A stretch of DNA of 64,000 nt, from assembly GCF_018070075.1 (NCBI RefSeq), contig NZ_JAGPXE010000011.1, positions 62,001 to 126,000 of the forward strand. The letters run 5' to 3'. A program made the translations under genes and the position numbers. Origin of the DNA: Saccharopolyspora endophytica. GTDB taxonomy: Bacteria; Actinomycetota; Actinomycetes; Mycobacteriales; Pseudonocardiaceae. Below the pieces are notes generated by a model. It did not search any database and was not told where the DNA came from. It saw nothing but the letters and a program-made list of their open reading frames with translations. This document shows positions 51,425 to 59,892 of the stretch, piece by piece; positions within the stretch are counted from its first letter, which is position 1, and each line of letters begins with the position of its first letter.

Positions 51425-51546
51425 TCGCGCCGCGTCCACGCGCGACACCCGCAGGACGATCCGATTCGGACACGCGCTCCGGGACCACCGCGCGTTCTCC
51501 CCGGTCGGCGGAGAGCGGTCCTCGCTCCCCCGCCGCGGCGGGATGC

Positions 51547-52647
51547 CTACGCGCGGCGACCCAGGAGTTCCCGGATCCGAGCGGTCAGCCGTCGAGGGCC
51601 GGGCCCCTCGTTCTGCCGGGCGGGCAGCGGCGGGAACGGGGTGTGCGGTTCGGTCTGGTACCAGAACGCCGTCGTGGCGATGTCGGCGTCCACCAGCGGC
51701 AGGTACCGCCGGCCCGCCTTCCACCCGAGCGCCTGGACGGTGACCCGCAGATCGCGCTCGAAGCAGATCGGGTCGCGCAGGTGCCAGCGGTACATGCCGA
51801 ACCGCTGGTGCGGCCGGTAGACCTCCTTCGGCGGCAGCACTTGGTGCAACCCCAGCTGCGCGGTCGAGAAGGTCCCGTAGCGACCGCCCACGTCGAAGTT
51901 CCAGGCGCCGCCGAAGTAGTCCTCCGTGCCGGTCCCGCAGATCGTCGGGTGCTCCCGATCACCGTCGAGGAAGAACTTGACCTCGCCCTCGCCCCACCAG
52001 CCCGGGGCACCCGGTCGGATGGCCAGGTAGGTCCCCACGTACCGGCCGGTGCCGCCGACGCCATCGAGGATCGTGTGCACCGCGGGATCGCCGAGCGGGT
52101 TGCTGCGGCGCCAGCTCGCGTGGAAGAAGCCGACCTGCTCCGGCAGGCCCGTCTCCTGGTAGGTCACCTGGTAGTAGACGGGAAAGCTGCGGCTCGTCGT
52201 GTTCTCCAGCGTGATCGTGGCGCGCCTGCGGAACGGCATCGGCCAGTAGCTGTTGAACCCTCCCGCAGGGGCGACGACCACGACCTCGGAGTCGACCGGC
52301 GCGAGTTCCGCCCACCCGTTGCAGAAGAAGTCGCCGAGCGGCACCTCGACGGACGGGTCTCCTTCGCCGTCCCAGTACATCCGCAGCACCAGCTGCCGCA
52401 CGCCGGCCACGTCGGTGGTCAGCCAGATGTGCTGGATCACGCCGGGGCCGGCGACGTCGGCCAGCGTCTCGGTTCGTCCCGCGGCCAGCTCGATCGAGGG
52501 CGAGACCTTCCACCCGACGCCCAGCTCGCGGGCCGCCGAGGCACCGGTGCCCTCGACCGCCTGCGCTCCCCCGCCCTTCGCGCCGGTCGGGTTCTCCGGG
52601 GAGACCGACCGCGTGCGCATGTTCTGCAGCTTCCAGAGCTCGTCCAC
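51547..52647 (-). CDS. Glycoside hydrolase family 172 (DUF2961) protein
   Basis: The 366-residue protein has the DUF2961 blocks: AGPGVIQHIWLTTD, LRMYWDGEGDPSVEVPLGDFFCNGWAE, NSYWPMPFRRRATITLEN and CGTGTEDYFGGAWNF with paired Glu/Asp residues, the proposed catalytic area of GH172 enzymes that act on fructofuranose or arabinofuranose compounds. No signal peptide, so it is cytoplasmic. GTG 52647 gives a better distance to GGGAGG than GTG 52650. The natural substrate is unknown. Confidence 0.83.
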   Translation of the reverse strand: MDELWKLQNMRTRSVSPENPTGAKGGGAQAVEGTGASAARELGVGWKVSPSIELAAGRTETLADVAGPGVIQHIWLTTDVAGVRQLVLRMYWDGEGDPSVEVPLGDFFCNGWAELAPVDSEVVVVAPAGGFNSYWPMPFRRRATITLENTTSRSFPVYYQVTYQETGLPEQVGFFHASWRRSNPLGDPAVHTILDGVGGTGRYVGTYLAIRPGAPGWWGEGEVKFFLDGDREHPTICGTGTEDYFGGAWNFDVGGRYGTFSTAQLGLHQVLPPKEVYRPHQRFGMYRWHLRDPICFERDLRVTVQALGWKAGRRYLPLVDADIATTAFWYQTEPHTPFPPLPARQNEGPGPRRLTARIRELLGRRA

Positions 52648-52838
52648 CACGCCTCCCGTCACGGCTCGTACAAGGCTGGCCGGGCGATCCGACCTTCGCA
52701 CATCCAGATCGGGACCGAGCCGCTGAAGCTCGGTGGGCGTGCCCGCCGCGCCAGGTCATGACCTTGCGCGTGCTGCGGAGGTTCGCGCGCGGCGGACCGG
52801 GCTCGTCCTCGGCCGGGGAACTCACCACGCGCGAGCGG

Positions 52839-52865
52839 GATTGACCGGCCCGTGCGCGCGGGTAA
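52839..52865 (+). promoter_or_regulatory. Stress-sigma promoter candidate
   Basis: GATT, 17 bases, GGGTAACCGG, 33 bases before the Pro-rich protein at 52899. The GGGTAACCG core equals that at 18589 and 28326. Confidence 0.38.
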
Positions 52866-52898
52866 CCGGTGAGGACCAGAGACGAGGGTGGAGGAACG

Positions 52899-53132
52899 AT
52901 GTCCAGCACTCCGCTGCTCGGCCGTTGGCGGGGAGACCCGGGAGAACCTGAGCAACCGGAAAAGCCCGCCAGCCCGGACAAGCCGACGGCACCGAGCAAG
53001 CCCAAGTTCCCGAACAAGCCGGAGAGCCCGGACGAACCGCAGGCACCCGACCCGGAGCAACCGGACGCCCCGGAGCTCCCGGACGCGCCCGAAGGCCCCG
53101 ACGAGGACCGCATGCCCTCGCAGGTGGGGTGA
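52899..53132 (+). CDS. Pro-rich repeat protein
   Basis: A 77-residue protein with repeats of Pro-x-Glu/Asp/Lys-Pro every three or four residues (PEQPEKPASPDKP, PNKPESPDEPQAP, PEQPDAPELPDAPEGP) and no hydrophobic core; it must be extended and disordered. GGTGGAGG precedes the ATG. It is followed by the MBL gene after 10 bases, so the two are probably cotranscribed from the promoter at 52839. Function is unknown. Confidence 0.62.
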   Translation: MSSTPLLGRWRGDPGEPEQPEKPASPDKPTAPSKPKFPNKPESPDEPQAPDPEQPDAPELPDAPEGPDEDRMPSQVG

Positions 53133-53142
53133 GGGGGCCCGG

Positions 53143-53943
53143 ATGCCTGGCGAATGCGCGGTCACGTTCGTGGGCACGGCGACCACGCTGCTCCGGCTCG
53201 GGCCGTTCACGCTCCTCACCGACCCGAACTTCGTGCGGCGAGGTCAGTGGATCCACATCGGGCACGGGATCGTCACCCGGCGCCGCACCGATCCGGCGAT
53301 GACGATCGGGGAACTTCCCGAGTTGGACGCCGTGGTGCTCTCGCACCTGCACGGAGACCACTTCGACCGCGTCGCGGCGCGGGAGCTCGACCGCGCGTTG
53401 CCCCTGTTCACCACGCCCCACGCAGCGGGACGGCTGCGCAAGCGCGGTTTTGCCGAGTCGGTGCCGATGCCGCGGTGGAGCGAGCGGTCGACGACCAAGG
53501 ACGGTGCCCGCCTCACGGTCACCTCGCTGCCGGCCCGGCACGCGCGCGGGCTGGTGGGAGCCGTCGCGCCACCGGTCATGGGGACGTTGCTGGACTACGA
53601 GCGAGCCGGGCACCGCCTCCGGTTGTACCTGAGCGGGGACACGGTCCTGCACGACGACCTCGCCGAGATCCGGCGTCGATGCCCGGACATCGACCTCGCC
53701 GTCGTGCACCTCGGAGGAACGCGGATCCTCGGCCACTTGATCAGCATGGACGGCCGGGAAGGCGCCGATCTCGTGGAGCTGCTGCGCCCGCTGCAGGCGC
53801 TCCCGGTCCACCACGATGATTACGGGTTGTTCACCTCGCCGCTCTCGGAGTTCCAGGTCGAAGTCGTCCGCCGCGGAATTCCGGGCGTGGAGTGCGTGGT
53901 CCCGGGCATGACGCTCGACGTTCCCACGCGCAAGACCGCTTGA
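53143..53943 (+). CDS. MBL-fold metallohydrolase (paralogue of 15402)
   Basis: The 266-residue protein is closely similar in order to the MBL enzyme at 15402: VTFVGTATTLLRLGPFTLLTDPNF, LSHLHGDHFDRVAARELDRALPLFTTPHA (about 63-91, HxHxDH), LYLSGDTVLHD and LPVHHDDYGLF. The metal ligands are all present. GAGGGGG precedes the ATG. It follows the Pro-rich gene. Substrate unknown; both copies have a stress-type promoter. Confidence 0.87.
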   Translation: MPGECAVTFVGTATTLLRLGPFTLLTDPNFVRRGQWIHIGHGIVTRRRTDPAMTIGELPELDAVVLSHLHGDHFDRVAARELDRALPLFTTPHAAGRLRKRGFAESVPMPRWSERSTTKDGARLTVTSLPARHARGLVGAVAPPVMGTLLDYERAGHRLRLYLSGDTVLHDDLAEIRRRCPDIDLAVVHLGGTRILGHLISMDGREGADLVELLRPLQALPVHHDDYGLFTSPLSEFQVEVVRRGIPGVECVVPGMTLDVPTRKTA

Positions 53944-53985
53944 TGCCGGTCCCAGCTCGGAGCCTCGGGCTTTGCGGCCTGGAGC

Positions 53986-54011
53986 GTTTCCACGGCGCGG
54001 CGGACGGGTAC
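53986..54011 (+). promoter_or_regulatory. Stress-sigma promoter candidate
   Basis: GTTT, 16 bases, GGGTAC, 41 bases before the gene at 54053. Exact element. Confidence 0.52.
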
Positions 54012-54052
54012 CTCTCTCGGAGGCGATCGACGCTTTTCTGGAGGGATTTCCC

Positions 54053-54337
54053 ATGGGCGCCGAAACCCGTACGACCTCGGACCACGACGAGATCCGCCGG
54101 TGGGTCGAAGAGCACGACGGCGTGCCGGCCACAGTGCGGGGAACCCACGACGGCAAGGACGCCGCAGGCGTGCTCCGGTTCGACTTTCCCGGTGGTGCGG
54201 GCGAGGACTCGTTGGAGCACATCAGTTGGGACGCGTGGTTCCTGAAGTTCGACGCCGAGGGGCTGCAACTGCTCTACCAGCTCGAGAAGTCCGACGGCGG
54301 GGACAGCACCTTCTTCAAGGTCGTCTCCCCGGACTGA
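54053..54337 (+). CDS. Small conserved protein, DHDEIRRWVE family
   Basis: A 94-residue protein beginning MGAETRTTSDHDEIRRWVEEHDG and containing PATVRGTHDGKDAAGVLRFDFPG and EDSLEHISWDAWFLKFDAEGLQLLYQ. This order is seen in a conserved family of small bacterial proteins of unknown function. TGGAGGG precedes the ATG. It has an exact stress-type promoter upstream; the oxidoreductase gene follows after 153 bases. Confidence 0.82.
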   Translation: MGAETRTTSDHDEIRRWVEEHDGVPATVRGTHDGKDAAGVLRFDFPGGAGEDSLEHISWDAWFLKFDAEGLQLLYQLEKSDGGDSTFFKVVSPD

Positions 54338-54490
54338 ACGCTCAACCCGGTTCGACAATCCCGATGCCCGGTGTCGGGCGGTGGGGCGGACCGCGATCGG
54401 TCGACGACCGCGTCGGCCGATCGCATCGCGAAGCGCCCGCCCGCGGCGGCACCGAGGGCGCAGCTGGTCACGCACACGAGGAGCACCCGC

Positions 54491-56875
54491 ATGGCCGCAC
54501 GAGATGGCGTATCGCAACCGTGGGGCGCTCGAACCCCCTACGCCGCGGGCGGCGCTTGGCCGTCCAGAGTGGACACCCATCTCGCGGCGGGCGTGGCCGA
54601 GGACGACGTCGACGACTGGGTACCGACAGCATCGGTCCTGCACTCCAACGGTGACGGCCTCGACATCGCCGTGCGCCGAGGCCGCATGGTGGGCGTGCGT
54701 GGGCGCGCCCACGATCGCGTCAACCGCGGAAGGCTGGACCCGAAGGACCTCTTCGGATGGCAAGCCAACCACCACCCCGACCGGCTCACCCGGCCGCTGG
54801 TCCGCGAAGGCGGGGAGCTCGTCGAAACGACCTGGGACGAGGCCATGAGCCGGATCGCCGAGCACGCCAGGCAGCTGCTCGATCGTCACGGACCCAGCGC
54901 GCTCGGCTTCTACACCAGCGGCCAGTTGTTCCTGGAGGAGTACTACACGCTGGCCACGATCGCGCGCGGTGCGATCGGCACGCACCACCTCGACGGCAAC
55001 ACCCGGCTGTGCACGTCCACCGCCGCCACGGCGTTGAAGGAATCATTCGGCAGCGATGGCCAGCCCGGCTCCTACACCGACATCGATCACGCGGACGTGA
55101 TCGCCTTGTACGGCCACAACGTCGCCGAGACGCAGCCGGTGCTCTGGACGCGGATCCTCGACCGACTCGCCGGCACCGACCCGCCCGCCCTCGTCTGCGT
55201 CGATCCCCGGCGAACGCCCGTCGCCGAAGCGGCGACGGTGCACCTCGCACCGCTACCGGGGACCAACGTCGCCCTGGTCAACTCCCTGCTGCACGAGATC
55301 ATCCGGAACGGGTGGGTCGACGAGCAGTGGATCAGCGAGCGAACGGTGGGCTATTCCGAGCTCGTGGAGCAGGTGCGCGATTGCACCCCGGCCTGGGCCG
55401 GACGGATCTGCGACGTGCCCCGGGAGGAGATCGAGGAGGCGGCCCGACTGATCGGCGGCTCCCGCCGGCTGGTCTCGACGGTGCTGCAGGGCTTCTACCA
55501 ATCGCACCAAGCCACGGCCGCGTCGGTGCAGGTGAACAACATCCACCTCGTGCGGGGCATGATCGGCGAGCCCGGGGCCGGGGTCCTGCAGATGAACGGT
55601 CAGCCCACGGCGGAGAACACCAGGGAATGCGGCGCCGACGGCGATCTCACCGGTTTCCGCAACTGGGCCAACGAGAAGCACATCGAAGAACTGGCGTCGC
55701 AGTGGAACGTGTCGCCGACTCACATCCCCCACTACGCACCCCCGACCCATCTCATGCAGATCATGCGCTACGCCGAGCAAGGCAGTCTGCGCATGTTGTG
55801 GGTCAGCGCCACGAACCCCGCGGCGTCCCTCCCCGACCTCGCACGAATCCGATCGATCCTGTCCCAGCAGGGCCTCTTCCTCGTCGTGCAGGACATCTTC
55901 CCCACCGAGACGACCGAGCACGCTGACGTCGTGCTCCCCGCCGCCGCCTGGGGTGAGAAGCTCGGGACCTTCACCAACGCCGACCGCACCGTCCACCTGT
56001 CGGAGAAAGCGGTCGACCCACCCGGTGACGCGAGGCCCGATCTCGACATCTTCCTGGACTTCGCCAGGCGCATGGACTTCCGCGACCTCAGCGATCAACC
56101 ACTGCCCGCGTGGAACGACGCCGAATCCGCCTTCGAAGCGTGGAAGCGCGCCAGCGCCGGCCGCCCGTGCGACTACAGCGGCATGAGCTACGCGCTGCTG
56201 CGGGAGTCCGGAGGGCTCCAGTGGCCGTGCACCGCCGAACACCCCACCGGCACCGAACGGCTCTACACCGACGGGAAGTTCTGGGCTCACCCGGACACCT
56301 GCGAGAGCTACGGCAAGGACCTGCTCACCGGTGCCCCGAACGAACCGGAGCAGTACAGGGCCATGAACCCCCACGGGAAGGCGCTCATCAAAGCAGCGGC
56401 CTACCTCCCGCCCCACGAGGTCCCGAGTCGCGAGCACCCGTGGTGGTTGATCACCGGCAGGACCCTCGTCCACTTCCACACGCGGACCAAGACAGCTCGC
56501 GCACCGCAGCTCCAGAACGCCGCACCCGAGGTGTGGGTGCAGGTCTCCGAGGCCGATGCCGCCGATCTCGGGATCTCCGAGGACGACGGGGTCGAGATCA
56601 CCTCGCCCCGGGGCAGAGTGCTCGCCACGGCGCGGATCGGCGGGATCCGGGACGGCGTGGTGTTCCTGCCCTTCCACTACGGCAACTGGGACAGTCAGGA
56701 CCCCCGGTCGGCGAACGAACTGACACCGACCGACTGGGACCCCGTCTCGAAGCAACCGCTGTTCAAGACCGGGATCGCGCTCGTCCGCCGGACCGATGCC
56801 GAAACCACCAGGGCCACCCGCGCAACGGTCGCGAGCAAGACGGTCGACGAGGAGATCGGCCGGGGGTCCCCATGA
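54491..56875 (+). CDS. Molybdopterin oxidoreductase without N-terminal iron-sulfur ligands
   Basis: The 794-residue protein has the bis-MGD fold of the nitrate reductase/formate dehydrogenase family: TRPLVREGGELVETTWDEAMSRI (98-121), HHLDGNTRLCTSTA with Cys174 as the likely molybdenum ligand, and the C-terminal molydopterin dinucleotide-binding domain (LITGRTLVHFHTRTKT onwards). The usual N-terminal motif CxxCxxxC for a [4Fe-4S] cluster is here Ser48, His51 and Asp55, with Asp83 at the place of the fourth ligand. The protein therefore lacks the cluster. Start ATG 54491 follows GAGGAG. It is coupled to a 160-residue protein. Confidence 0.85.
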   Translation: MAARDGVSQPWGARTPYAAGGAWPSRVDTHLAAGVAEDDVDDWVPTASVLHSNGDGLDIAVRRGRMVGVRGRAHDRVNRGRLDPKDLFGWQANHHPDRLTRPLVREGGELVETTWDEAMSRIAEHARQLLDRHGPSALGFYTSGQLFLEEYYTLATIARGAIGTHHLDGNTRLCTSTAATALKESFGSDGQPGSYTDIDHADVIALYGHNVAETQPVLWTRILDRLAGTDPPALVCVDPRRTPVAEAATVHLAPLPGTNVALVNSLLHEIIRNGWVDEQWISERTVGYSELVEQVRDCTPAWAGRICDVPREEIEEAARLIGGSRRLVSTVLQGFYQSHQATAASVQVNNIHLVRGMIGEPGAGVLQMNGQPTAENTRECGADGDLTGFRNWANEKHIEELASQWNVSPTHIPHYAPPTHLMQIMRYAEQGSLRMLWVSATNPAASLPDLARIRSILSQQGLFLVVQDIFPTETTEHADVVLPAAAWGEKLGTFTNADRTVHLSEKAVDPPGDARPDLDIFLDFARRMDFRDLSDQPLPAWNDAESAFEAWKRASAGRPCDYSGMSYALLRESGGLQWPCTAEHPTGTERLYTDGKFWAHPDTCESYGKDLLTGAPNEPEQYRAMNPHGKALIKAAAYLPPHEVPSREHPWWLITGRTLVHFHTRTKTARAPQLQNAAPEVWVQVSEADAADLGISEDDGVEITSPRGRVLATARIGGIRDGVVFLPFHYGNWDSQDPRSANELTPTDWDPVSKQPLFKTGIALVRRTDAETTRATRATVASKTVDEEIGRGSP

Positions 56876-57354
56876 CGTTCACACGCACGATGCGACGACT
56901 GCACCGAACCGAGGCCGCGTTCGCGCTCTCCCTCGAACAGCTCGCCGAGCGGCATCGAGCGGAGGCCGAGGTCCACCACGTGGCGAAGGACCTCGCACCG
57001 TGGTCGCGCCGGCACCTCCACGACCTGAGCTCCGATGCCCGGCGGCACGGGCTGCGCCTGGCCCGCCACCCCGGGCTGGCGGCCAGGGCACGAGTCCACC
57101 TCGCACGACTCGCTGCCGACGCGTCGGATCGTGGGCTCCCGGAGAGCGTGAAGCTCGTCGCCGACCTGCGTCGCGCGTACGTGCACGCCACCGAGGTCAA
57201 CCTGTACTGGGAGATGGTGGGTCAACGCGCGCAGGCGATCGAGGACGCCGCTCTCGTCGACACCGCCGCGGTCACGCGAACCGAGGTGGTGCGCCAGCGC
57301 CAGTGGCTGGACTCGATGATCAAAATGCTCACCCCGCAGGCGCTCGCGAGCTGA
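56872..57354 (+). CDS. Helical partner protein of the molybdopterin oxidoreductase
   Basis: A 160-residue, highly helical, basic protein starting with ATGA overlap at the oxidoreductase stop. It contains MRRLHRTEAAFALSLEQLAERHRAEAEVHHVAKDLAPWSRRHL and RAYVHATEVNLYWEMVGQRAQAIEDAAL. The helices with paired His/Glu suggest a ferritin-like bundle, but I cannot confirm metal binding. Coupling indicates that it works with the oxidoreductase. Confidence 0.75.
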   Translation: MTFTRTMRRLHRTEAAFALSLEQLAERHRAEAEVHHVAKDLAPWSRRHLHDLSSDARRHGLRLARHPGLAARARVHLARLAADASDRGLPESVKLVADLRRAYVHATEVNLYWEMVGQRAQAIEDAALVDTAAVTRTEVVRQRQWLDSMIKMLTPQALAS

Positions 57355-57359
57355 CGCGC

Positions 57360-58235
57360 TCAGGGCTCGACGCGTCGGATGGAGATCCGCCCGGCTTCCA
57401 CGCGGGTCTCGTAGCGCGGCTGCGGGAAGACGGCGGGGCCGTCGACGACGTCGCCGGTCTCCATCTCGAAGCAGGAGCCGTGCCACGGGCACACCACCCG
57501 ATCACCGTCCCGCTCGCCCTCCTCGAGCGGGCCACCGGCGTGACTGCACACCGCCGCGATGGCCATCGGCGCACCCGCGCGCGAGCGCGCGAGCAGCACG
57601 GACTCGCCCGCGACCTCCACTCGCCTCAGCTCGTCGGATCCGAGATCCGCCTCCGCGAGGACGTCGGTGAACTCCGCAGGTCCGGTGTGCGCCGCGTCCT
57701 GGTTGACCCGGACGCCCATGCCGTAGCTCAGCTCGCCTCCGATGTGGGCCGCGATCGAGGACAGCGCGAACGCCGCTCCGGAACTCGCCTTGGCGCATCG
57801 GCGACTGCCCCGCGCGCGTCCCACGACGGAGGCGATGTTCAGCACGAGGCCGCCCACGTTGAGCAAGGCGTGCGCACTGGCGACGCGCCTGGACTCACCC
57901 AGGAGGTCTCGCCAGTCGGAAGTGCCGGTGAGCGCCGCGGGCAGGGTCGCCAGCACCCCCACCGCCAGCGCGCCGTCCGCGGCCATGCCGCACCGTTGCG
58001 ATCCCGACAGCGACTCCGCGGAGTCGAGGATGAGCGCCGTCGTCATCGCGCCCACCGGGATGTCGGTCAACGCGGGGTGCAGCGGAGCGCCCAGCCAGGT
58101 CCCGTCGAGGAAGTTCCGCAGCGGCATGGTCTTCCGGAGCGCGCTGCGCACCAGCGGTTGGAGCTTGTCCTCGACCGGGTCCAACCAGGTCAGTCGTCGC
58201 GCCAATCGTCGGCCGAGCATCTCCTGCTGTGGCAT
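57360..58235 (-). CDS. DUF2231 membrane domain fused to Rieske [2Fe-2S] domain
   Basis: The 291-residue protein has an N-terminal membrane part of DUF2231 type: PLRNFLDGTWLGAPLHPALTDIPVGAMTTALILD (about 35-68) and several membrane helices up to about 170. The C-terminal Rieske domain (about 190-290) has CSHAGGPLEEG and CPWHGSCFEM, the CxH and CxxH cluster ligands. ATG 58235 follows GAGGAG at 7 bases. It is probably an electron-transfer protein at the membrane, possibly partner to the oxidoreductase on the other strand. Confidence 0.87.
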   Translation of the reverse strand: MPQQEMLGRRLARRLTWLDPVEDKLQPLVRSALRKTMPLRNFLDGTWLGAPLHPALTDIPVGAMTTALILDSAESLSGSQRCGMAADGALAVGVLATLPAALTGTSDWRDLLGESRRVASAHALLNVGGLVLNIASVVGRARGSRRCAKASSGAAFALSSIAAHIGGELSYGMGVRVNQDAAHTGPAEFTDVLAEADLGSDELRRVEVAGESVLLARSRAGAPMAIAAVCSHAGGPLEEGERDGDRVVCPWHGSCFEMETGDVVDGPAVFPQPRYETRVEAGRISIRRVEP

Positions 58236-58575
58236 CGTTATCTCCTCGTTCGACATCCGCTCCGGGCTCCCACGTCGCCCACCCATGGTGGGCGCAGGGC
58301 CGCGTTCGAGCGAACCGATCGCGGTGCTGGTCAGGCGAACGAGGAGACCGTCACCGACACCACGACAGCCCCGGGTGCTCGGATCACCAGGACCAGAACG
58401 GAATTCACGATTCCGCGTTCGAGTTCACGAACCCCCTCGCCGAGCACGACCGAGCCGACCCGGTTCGGCGTTCAGCCCGCCCCGCGTTCTCGGCGTGCGG
58501 GCGTCAGATGTGATCGGATGCCGGGTGGCGCTCACCGACCGGAGCGCCTCACCGTTCGACGAGGAAGGAACCGGC
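58236..58575. other. Intergenic region without supportable gene
   Basis: The 340 bases between the divergent Rieske and OsmC genes hold no frame with a ribosome site or recognisable family. A short inverted repeat GCCCACC-CAT-GGTGGGC lies at 58277-58293 but its 3-base loop makes it a poor hairpin; it could be a protein-binding site. Promoters for both genes must lie here but no clear motif is seen. Confidence 0.5.
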
Positions 58576-59004
58576 ATGGCCACAACACGCACCGCGCACA
58601 CCGTCTGGCAGGGCACGCTGCTGGAGGGCACCGGCGAGGTGACCCTGGATTCGTCCGGCGTCGGGCAGTACCCGGTGTCCTGGCCGTCCCGCGCGGAGGA
58701 CCCCAACGGCAAGACCAGCCCCGAGGAGCTGATCGCCGCCGCGCACTCCAGCTGCTTCTCCATGGCGCTCTCGAACGGGCTCAGCCAGGCCGGCACTCCG
58801 CCCACCAAGCTCGAAACGCACGCGGAGGTCACCTTCAAGCCCGGTGACGGCATCACCGGCATCCAGCTGACGGTGCGGGGCGAGGTGCCCGGAGTCGACG
58901 AGGCCGCCTTCGTCAAGGCCGCCGAGGACGCCAAGGCCAACTGCCCGGTGAGCCAGGCGCTGGCGGGCACGACGATCTCCCTCTCGGCTTCGCTGGCTTC
59001 CTGA
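58576..59004 (+). CDS. OsmC/Ohr-family peroxidase
   Basis: The 142-residue protein is an OsmC-type thiol peroxidase. The two cysteines are in AAAHSSCFSMALS (about 53-65) and AKANCPVSQAL (about 117-127), and TARTVWQGTLLEGTGEVTLDS-like N-terminal residues are typical. It reduces organic hydroperoxides in the cytoplasm. GAGGAAGG precedes the ATG. It ends with a strong terminator. Confidence 0.92.
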   Translation: MATTRTAHTVWQGTLLEGTGEVTLDSSGVGQYPVSWPSRAEDPNGKTSPEELIAAAHSSCFSMALSNGLSQAGTPPTKLETHAEVTFKPGDGITGIQLTVRGEVPGVDEAAFVKAAEDAKANCPVSQALAGTTISLSASLAS

Positions 59005-59008
59005 GGCC

Positions 59009-59048
59009 GCGCTGCTGCCGCCGTCCGCGATCCGGGCGGCGGCAGCGC
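59009..59048 (+). terminator. Terminator hairpin after osmC
   Basis: GCGCTGCTGCCGCC pairs with GGCGGCGGCAGCGC over 14 bases (one G/U) with a 12-base loop, directly after the OsmC stop. Confidence 0.7.
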
Positions 59049-59307
59049 CGTCACTCCTCAGGCCGAGGGCGCCGTGAAGTCGAACGACACCCGCCCCGGA
59101 TGGCCACTCCGACAGCGGACCAACTGGTTTCACAGTCCCCTTTGGACTGACTTCCCCCGGCTCGTGCGGGTCGACGGCCACCCGAATATTCTGGCGATCA
59201 CGGTCTCGCCGCGTCCGACCTCGGCGACAATCACGCGCTCTCAGCAGGTTTCGATCGCCTCACTCCGAGCGACCGCACGCCTTCAGAACCGATGGGTCGG
59301 GCAGACG

Positions 59308-59784
59308 TCAACTCCCGCCCTGGTCGACGGGGAGGACCGTGGTGCTGCGGATGTGCTCGTAGACGATCGAGGTCCGCACGTCGGCGACCTCGGGCTTCCC
59401 CGTCAGCCGGTCGATGACGAAGGCGTAGAGGTGGTTGTTGTCCGGAACGGCGACGTGGATCAGGAAGTCCTCGCCGCCGCTGGTCACGAACACCCCCAGC
59501 ACCTCGGGCAGGTCAGCGGCCCACTCCCTGAACCCCTCGATGTTGGCGCGCGTCGGCGGACGCACCCGCACCGCGACCAGCGCCTGCACGGGGCGGCCGA
59601 TCTTGGCAAGGTCGACGTCCAGGCGAGCGCCGGTGATGATCCCGCGCTCCTTCAGCGACCTCGTTCGGTCGAGGGACGTGGTCGGTGCGACGCCGACCAC
59701 GGCGGCGACATCTCGGTTGGTGCGCCGTGCGTCGTGCTGGAGTTCCCGCAGGATCGCCGTATCAAGTTCATCCAGGTCAGCCAC
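59308..59784 (-). CDS. Lrp/AsnC-family regulator
   Basis: The 158-residue protein has the AsnC winged helix at 1-55 (MADLDELDTAILRELQHDARRTNRDVAAVVGVAPTTSLDRTRSLKERGII) and the RAM domain with VRVRPPTRANIEGFREWA and GGEDFLIHVAVPDNNHLYAFVIDRL. It is divergent from an EamA transporter, so it likely controls export of a metabolite or amino acid and itself via the palindromes in between. The effector is unknown. Confidence 0.9.
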   Translation of the reverse strand: MADLDELDTAILRELQHDARRTNRDVAAVVGVAPTTSLDRTRSLKERGIITGARLDVDLAKIGRPVQALVAVRVRPPTRANIEGFREWAADLPEVLGVFVTSGGEDFLIHVAVPDNNHLYAFVIDRLTGKPEVADVRTSIVYEHIRSTTVLPVDQGGS

Positions 59785-59807
59785 ACGAGCATCGTACCCG
59801 AATTAAG

Positions 59808-59844
59808 TACGAATTCGTATTCACATCACGTATCTGTCGATACG
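59808..59844. promoter_or_regulatory. Two inverted repeats between Lrp and EamA genes
   Basis: TACGAATTCGTA (59808-59819) is a perfect palindrome and CGTATC-TGTC-GATACG (59829-59844) a perfect 6-base inverted repeat. They lie in the AT-rich divergent region and share TACG/CGTA half-sites, as expected for Lrp-type operators. Confidence 0.55.
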
Positions 59845-59892
59845 CTTGCGCTCATATCCCGTATTCCATTCGCGCTGAGAGGCGATTTCGGT

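Noticed and set aside
58277-58293. Inverted repeat GCCCACC-CAT-GGTGGGC
   Set aside because: The 3-base loop and lack of context make it a poor terminator; kept only as a possible protein site.
59074-59307. Open frame upstream of the EamA gene before the Lrp gene
   Set aside because: It passes through the antisense of Lrp and the operator region; no ribosome site.
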